From DATJPD01 sp035506575 (GTDB lineage: Bacteria; Pseudomonadota; Alphaproteobacteria; CACIAM-22H2), in the NCBI GenBank assembly GCA_035506575.1, contig DATJPD010000036.1, positions 1 to 64,000 on the forward strand: 64,000 nt of DNA. The letters are read 5' to 3'. Of this stretch, positions 60,271 to 64,000 are shown piece by piece. Under the pieces are notes generated by a model, which made no database searches, was not told the DNA's origin, and saw only the letters and a list, made by a program, of their open reading frames with translations. Each line of letters starts with the position of its first letter. Within the stretch, counting starts at the first letter, position 1. The position numbers and the translations under genes are program-made.

Positions 60271-61361
60271 ATGGTCTGTTCGACCACCTGCTGTCGGGCG
60301 ACCGGCCGCGCAGCCGAGTGCTGGCCGCCCTTCTGGTCGTGGCGGTGGGCGCACTGGCCGCGGCACCCTTCCTGTTTCCGGGCATCCAGGCGCTGGGCGT
60401 CGCCGAGCGCATCTGCATCTTCGTCGTGCTGGCCGCGAGCTACGACATCGTGCTTGGCTACACCGGAATCGTGTCGTTCGCGCACGCGATGTTCTTCGGC
60501 TTCGGCGCCTATGGGGCCGCGATCATGCTGGCGCATTTCGGCGCGGGGTGGGGGCCGATCCTCGCGGGTTCTGCCGCGGCCATCGTGGTGTCGGCGGCGG
60601 TGGCAACGGCGATCGGCCTGATCAGCCTCAGGGTGCGGGCCCTGTTCTTCTCGATGATGACGCTCGCGGTCGCGAGCTTCGCCCTGATCCTCGCCACGCA
60701 GCTGCGCGACCTCACGGGCGGCGAGGACGGGCTCACCTTCTCGGTCCCGTACATCCTGACGCCGGCGTTCCGCCTGGCCGCCGACCGTGTCCTGGGCGTG
60801 CGCCTCGACGGCCGCATCGTGACTTATTATCTCGTGTTCGCGTGCTCCACCGCCTTGTTCCTCGCCATGCTGCGCGTCGTGAACTCGCCGTTCGGGCGCG
60901 TCCTGCAGGCGATCCGCGAGAACGAGTTCCGCGCCGAAGCGCTCGGCTTCTCGGTCGTCGTGTACCGGACCCTGGCCGGCGTGATCGGCGCGGTGATGGC
61001 GACGTTGGCGGGCGTGCTCCTGGCGCTCGTTCTGCGCTACACCGGGCCCGCCGCGACGTTGTCGTTCGACATCATGGTCGATTCGATCCTCCTGATGGTG
61101 GTGATCGGCGGCATGGGCACGCTCTACGGGCCGCTGCTCGGCTCGGCCCTCATCGTGCTCACGCAGTACTACCTGCAGCCGGCGATGGAGGCGATCGCGC
61201 CCGCGGTCGCCGGCCTGCCGCTGCTGTCGGCGATCTTCAACCCCGAGCGCTGGCTCCTGTGGCTGGGGCTCCTCTTCGTGCTGATCGTCTATTTCTTCCC
61301 GGCCGGCATCGTCGGGAATTTGCGCGAGCGCGAAGGGCGCGAGCCGGCGGAGAAGCCGTAG
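60267..61361 (+). CDS. livM: Liv-type ABC permease (LivM)
   Basis: 364 residues, about ten helices. VLGYTGIVSFAHAMFFGFGA is the LivM signature and IRENEFRAEALGFSVVVYRT is the coupling loop. It overlaps livH by ATGA. Last gene of the operon. The gap 61362-61489 shows no gene. Confidence 0.92.
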   Translation: MNGLFDHLLSGDRPRSRVLAALLVVAVGALAAAPFLFPGIQALGVAERICIFVVLAASYDIVLGYTGIVSFAHAMFFGFGAYGAAIMLAHFGAGWGPILAGSAAAIVVSAAVATAIGLISLRVRALFFSMMTLAVASFALILATQLRDLTGGEDGLTFSVPYILTPAFRLAADRVLGVRLDGRIVTYYLVFACSTALFLAMLRVVNSPFGRVLQAIRENEFRAEALGFSVVVYRTLAGVIGAVMATLAGVLLALVLRYTGPAATLSFDIMVDSILLMVVIGGMGTLYGPLLGSALIVLTQYYLQPAMEAIAPAVAGLPLLSAIFNPERWLLWLGLLFVLIVYFFPAGIVGNLREREGREPAEKP

Positions 61362-61489
61362 GGCGTCGCGGCCTTGCGGGCGAGCCGCACGCCGAGTAGT
61401 CTCTGATAGTCGGGACCTGCAGACTCCCGGCCTCCCAAGACGGCTTCCGTCCAAGTTCTGCGCAACTCGCTGTGCGAGGAGTGCGCGCT

Positions 61490-61591
61490 ATGGACGTTGA
61501 AATTCGACCGCCGCTGGTCGTCAGCCGTTATTTCGATCGCTACCGCGGCCGCCCCGGAAGCCGGGTGGGGACAGCGCCATGCAGTGGGTAA
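61490..61591 (+). CDS. possible 33-residue leader ORF coupled to the ChrB-domain gene
   Basis: ATG 61490 to TAA 61591: MDVEIRPPLVVSRYFDRYRG then RPGSRVGTAPCSG. GAGGAG lies eight bases before the ATG, a better ribosome site than most genes here. It overlaps the next start by 13 bases, as in translational coupling. Sequence alone cannot show that the peptide is made. Confidence 0.35.
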   Translation: MDVEIRPPLVVSRYFDRYRGRPGSRVGTAPCSG

Positions 61592-62169
61592 CCAGACGCC
61601 GGCCGAAGATCGATCGGTTGGCCTGTCCCTGGCTCATCCGCCGGTTCATCGACGGCGGTGCCGAATTCCTGTTCGTCGGCCCCGATGACGTACGAGCCGT
61701 CGCGAATGCGACGGGGGCGATTCCGTTCGACGTGCCCGACGTCGAGCTCGCGCCGCCGCCGGGCCGGTGCAGCTTCGACGTGTTGCTGGCGAAATACCGG
61801 CTCGATGAGCGCGCGCTCCACCGGATCGCCGACATCGTGCGCGCGGCCGACAACGAGAACGCGGCGGCCCGGCCATTCCGCGCGCGGGGCGATGTCGCGG
61901 AAGCCGCCGGGTTGCGTGCGATCTCCTTCGGGCTCGCGGGCATCGTCCGCGACGACCAGGAGCGCGTGGCGCAAGGGCTCATTCTTTACGACGCTCTCTA
62001 TCGCTGGGCGCGGACCGCGCCCCAGCCGCGTCCCGAGCGCGGCTTGCGCCTGTGGCTTGCGCTGCGCCGCGACCGGGCCCGCCTCTCCGAGATGCCGGAA
62101 TATCTCCTCAGGGATATGGGGCTGATCGGGGATGACCTCGTCCATCGTCAACCAAGGAGAGAGCCATGA
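61579..62169 (+). CDS. ChrB C-terminal domain protein with DUF1127 tail
   Basis: 196 residues. The ChrB domain (1-145) starts WVTRRRPKIDRLACPWLIRR and has FIDGGAEFLFVGPDDV, IPFDVPDVEL, CSFDVLLAKYRLDERAL and IVRAADNEN. A C-terminal part (about 153-186) reads LRLWLALRRDRARLSEMPEY, LLRDMGLIGDDL, which matches the DUF1127 (YjiS-like) pattern. ChrB-domain proteins are linked to chromate resistance, and DUF1127 proteins to phosphate, RNA or stress responses. The fusion is unusual. GGGGACAGCGCC precedes the ATG. Confidence 0.75.
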   Translation: MQWVTRRRPKIDRLACPWLIRRFIDGGAEFLFVGPDDVRAVANATGAIPFDVPDVELAPPPGRCSFDVLLAKYRLDERALHRIADIVRAADNENAAARPFRARGDVAEAAGLRAISFGLAGIVRDDQERVAQGLILYDALYRWARTAPQPRPERGLRLWLALRRDRARLSEMPEYLLRDMGLIGDDLVHRQPRREP

Positions 62170-62597
62170 AGTGGGTAACCCGCGAGAAGGCACGCGTCGA
62201 CCGCATCGCCTGCCCCTGGCTGATCAGCCGGTTCATCGACAAGTCACCTGAGTTCCTGTTCGTGCCGGCGGACAAGGTGATGGACGTCGCCCGGCGTGAT
62301 GGGGCCACCCCCTACGATGTCCCCGACGTCGAGCTCGGGCACCACGGCGAGGAGTGCTCGTTCGATGCCTTCATCGCCAAGTACAAGCTCGACGATCCGG
62401 CGCTCAAGAAGCTGGCGCTGATCGTGCGTGGCGCCGACACCTCGCACCGCGACCTGACGCCGGAATCGGCCGGGCTCTATGCGTACGCGACCGGGTTCCA
62501 GGCCACCAGCACGGACGATTTCGACAACATGGCACGCCAATTCCCGGCCTACGATGCGCTCTATGTCCATTGCGGGGGAAAATTGCCCCGGCGCTAG
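62166..62597 (+). CDS. stand-alone ChrB C-terminal domain protein
   Basis: 143 residues. WVTREKARVDRIACPWLISR, FIDKSPEFLFVPADKVMD, TPYDVPDVEL, CSFDAFIAKYKLDDPALKK, LIVRGADTS. It is a close paralogue of the preceding gene's N-terminal domain, in tandem, and overlaps its stop (ATGA). The two likely arose by duplication. No chrA chromate transporter is present, so a chromate role is not assured. Confidence 0.8.
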   Translation: MKWVTREKARVDRIACPWLISRFIDKSPEFLFVPADKVMDVARRDGATPYDVPDVELGHHGEECSFDAFIAKYKLDDPALKKLALIVRGADTSHRDLTPESAGLYAYATGFQATSTDDFDNMARQFPAYDALYVHCGGKLPRR

Positions 62598-62691
62598 GCG
62601 GGACCCGGATCGGGAATACGTGGTCCCACGTATTCCCGCCGCCCTGGCAATCGGCCAGCATGCCGGCCGGGGGAGTGGCCGGGGTCAGGGT

Positions 62692-62778
62692 ATGACGGAA
62701 CAGCAGGAAATCTTGGTGGCGACATTGGTCGTGGTCGCCATCGCGGGCATCGCCCTCTACTGGTCCTTCTCGCTGTAG
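62692..62778 (+). CDS. 28-residue single-helix membrane peptide
   Basis: ATG 62692 to TAG 62778: MTEQQEILVATLVVVAIAGI then ALYWSFSL. Nearly the whole peptide is one membrane helix, as in KdpF- or CydX-like small subunits. GGGGTCAGGG precedes the ATG. Too short for certainty, but codon use and hydrophobicity favour a real gene. Confidence 0.35.
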   Translation: MTEQQEILVATLVVVAIAGIALYWSFSL

Positions 62779-62803
62779 CCGCGGGAGCCGCGCCGGTCCC
62801 CGC

Positions 62804-63067
62804 TCAGCGGCTGGATCGCACGTTCTTTTTGACGATCGCCCCGATGATCAGAACGAACGCGGCCAGGCGCAGCAGCCACACCCATCCGGTTTCCTCGCGG
62901 CCCAACGCGACCACCTGAGCCAGCGCCTGGTTGATCGCGAGCAGCAGGAAGGCGCCGGCAAAGGCCGCGAACAGCCCGTCCTTGGTGCGCCGCCAGAACT
63001 TCCAGAACCACAGCCCGGCGACGAGGAATCCCATGGTGATCAGCCCCGATCCGAAGCCGTACAGCAT
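62804..63067 (-). CDS. DUF5985-like small membrane protein, copy 2
   Basis: 87 residues from ATG 63067 (GAGGG five bases upstream; an ATG at 63079 is also possible). Three hydrophobic helices with a conserved inner motif LWFWKFWRRTKDGLFAAFAG, LLLAINQALAQVV. Function unknown. It lies 13 bases after the first copy and is its paralogue. Confidence 0.7.
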   Translation of the reverse strand: MLYGFGSGLITMGFLVAGLWFWKFWRRTKDGLFAAFAGAFLLLAINQALAQVVALGREETGWVWLLRLAAFVLIIGAIVKKNVRSSR

Positions 63068-63080
63068 CTCGACCCTCATC

Positions 63081-63350
63081 TCAGTCGGACTCCCACAACA
63101 GACCCCACAGAAGCACCGCCACCGCCACCAGGCTGGCGGCGAGCCGCAGCGGCCTCAAGTCCATCTCGACCGGAAGAATGATCACGTCGAAGAACACCAG
63201 AAGGTTGTTGAGCGCCAGGAACACGAAGCACAGCGCGCTCCACAGCAGAAGGCGCGTCCCGGTTCGCCGCCACCCGCGGAACAGCAGCCACATGCATCCG
63301 ACGCTCGTCGCGATACACAACAGGAACACCAGCGGGACGAACGCGTGCAT
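63081..63350 (-). CDS. DUF5985-like small membrane protein, copy 1
   Basis: 89 residues, three hydrophobic helices. WLLFRGWRRTGTRLLLWSAL and FVFLALNNLLVFFDVIIL parallel the W-x-x-T-x-x-x-L-x-x-A-F and L-A-x-N-x-L pattern of the next gene. Four bases separate it from the upstream winged-helix gene. The pair probably assembles together in the membrane. Confidence 0.7.
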   Translation of the reverse strand: MHAFVPLVFLLCIATSVGCMWLLFRGWRRTGTRLLLWSALCFVFLALNNLLVFFDVIILPVEMDLRPLRLAASLVAVAVLLWGLLWESD

Positions 63351-63354
63351 CCCC

Positions 63355-63726
63355 CTACTCCTTCTTGTTCTTCAGCCGGAACGCGTCGGAGAAATGCTGG
63401 ATGGCCCGATCGACGGCGTAGATCTCCTCCGAGACTTCGACCGGACGCGTGGCATAGACCTCCGCAATCTCGTTGACGAGCGCGCTGAGTTCCGCGGAGG
63501 CCGGTGCGAAGCGCACCCATCCGCCCCCTTCGTCGCGAGTCAACCCGGCGGCCTGGAACAGCCCGAGATTCGCGCGGACGATGGGCTCGGAGGCGCGGAG
63601 CTCGCGGACCAGCCCGGCCACGGTCCACGAGCGTCCTTCATTGGCGCGCAGGAACATGAGCAGCTCCAGCGCCAAGATCGATTTGACGGACGCGTGGATG
63701 AATGCCTTGAGCCGGTCGGAAAGCAT
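63355..63726 (-). CDS. winged-helix-like putative regulator
   Basis: 123 residues. LALELLMFLRANEGRSWTVA, GLVRELRASEPIVRANLGLF and QAAGLTRDEGGGWVRFAPAS form a winged-helix-like core; the C-terminal helix YAVDRAIQHFSDAFRLKNKK could mediate dimers. It is the second gene of a four-gene minus-strand run and probably regulates, or co-functions with, the DUF5985 pair. Family not named with certainty. Confidence 0.55.
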   Translation of the reverse strand: MLSDRLKAFIHASVKSILALELLMFLRANEGRSWTVAGLVRELRASEPIVRANLGLFQAAGLTRDEGGGWVRFAPASAELSALVNEIAEVYATRPVEVSEEIYAVDRAIQHFSDAFRLKNKKE

Positions 63727-63744
63727 GAGGCGATGCGTGTCGAA

Positions 63745-64000
63745 TCAGCGCCGATACAGCGCGTGCGCTGCGCGCTCGAGCGAGGCGATCCCGAGCAGCC
63801 GCATTCCCGAATCGGGCACGATGGGGATGAGCGGCGACCGCCGGCACAGCACGGTCAGCAGCTGCGGCAGCCGGGTCGAGACGCGCACGACCGGCACTTC
63901 CAGGTCGACGAATTCGCGCGCCGGACGGTCGAGCAGCCGCCGCTGCGACGGTGCGGCGTCGAGCGCCACCGGCAGCGCCGCGGCCACGAGGCTGCGCAAC
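63745..64000 (-). CDS. CBS-like protein, N-terminus outside window
   Basis: The final 85 residues of a protein cut by the window end. REFVDLEVPVVRVSTRLPQL, LTVLCRRSPLIPIVPDSGMR and LLGIASLERA have the V-x-V...L...LPVVD-x-G-x-L-x-GI pattern of a CBS domain. It ends 18 bases before the winged-helix gene on the same strand. Identity (for example HPP family) cannot be decided without the rest. Confidence 0.4.
   Translation of the reverse strand, partial: LRSLVAAALPVALDAAPSQRRLLDRPAREFVDLEVPVVRVSTRLPQLLTVLCRRSPLIPIVPDSGMRLLGIASLERAAHALYRR

Noticed and set aside
1..64000. tRNA, rRNA, insertion sequences, prophage genes, CRISPR arrays
   Set aside because: No cloverleaf-type tRNA ends, transposase motifs, phage structural genes or spaced direct repeats were found on either strand by reading; a covariance or HMM scan would be needed to exclude all small RNAs.

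Overview
The window looks like a chromosomal segment of a GC-rich, free-living alphaproteobacterium. The evidence is strong third-position GC bias in every real gene, a FYDLN-acid (TIGR02300) zinc-ribbon gene next to rpsU, ChrB- and DUF5985-type genes, small intergenic palindromes typical of the class, and a wealth of ABC and Bug-type uptake systems for organic acids and amides. A Rhodospirillales/Reyranella-like or Bradyrhizobium-like soil organism fits, but the order cannot be fixed from this sequence. There are no tRNA or rRNA genes, insertion sequences, phage genes or CRISPR arrays.

Layout. 0-3 kb: a Bug-type solute-binding protein (cut by the window edge), a GH88-like hydrolase and a Sel1/SPOR protein. 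3-6.2 kb: a sugar-acid dehydratase (IlvD/Edd family) between two copies of an intergenic palindrome, a frameshifted secreted protein, and a parDE toxin-antitoxin pair with a perfect operator palindrome. 6.2-10.6 kb: aminotransferase, CtBP-like 2-hydroxyacid dehydrogenase, GT9 glycosyltransferase and a YghU-type glutathione transferase, closed by a strong hairpin. 10.6-12.8 kb: a large exported mono-haem protein. 12.9-19.5 kb: a complete N-type ATPase operon (atpDCQRBEFAG) on the minus strand, with a class-II FNR/FixK-like promoter in front and an intrinsic terminator behind. 19.8-24.2 kb: ferritin-like protein, methyltransferase with a structured leader, a 51-residue membrane protein and a polytopic membrane protein. 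24.2-29.8 kb: SDR, a beta-barrel outer-membrane protein, D-erythronate dehydrogenase-like protein, alpha/beta hydrolase and FAD oxidoreductase.

29.8-36 kb: a 2-oxoacid dehydrogenase complex (E1alpha, E1beta, E2) with an aldehyde dehydrogenase between E1 and E2, a LacI-type operator in front, then a CoA-transferase/racemase. 36-45.1 kb: a divergent LysR regulator and a six-gene operon joining a polyamine/opine-type ABC importer to both subunits of a hydantoinase/oxoprolinase. This reads as an import-and-open-the-ring pathway for a cyclic amide. 45.1-48.1 kb: a ThDP enzyme and a CYP199-like P450 on the minus strand. 48.3-53.8 kb: a stretch of small genes, including two cold-shock genes with matching 5' leaders, rpsU coupled to a zinc-ribbon protein, a YkgJ-like Cys-cluster protein and two coupled coiled-coil membrane proteins. 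54-61.4 kb: a fumarylacetoacetase-like enzyme with a serine hydrolase, and a complete Liv-type ABC importer. 61.5-64 kb: tandem ChrB-domain proteins (one fused to a DUF1127 tail), tiny membrane proteins, two DUF5985 proteins, a winged-helix protein and a truncated CBS-like protein.

No single locus can be proven to be an undescribed system. The best leads are the FNR-type promoter on the N-ATPase operon, the conserved csp leaders, the ChrB-DUF1127/DUF5985 region, the importer-hydantoinase operon, and the 51-residue membrane gene bracketed by a 10-bp inverted repeat.
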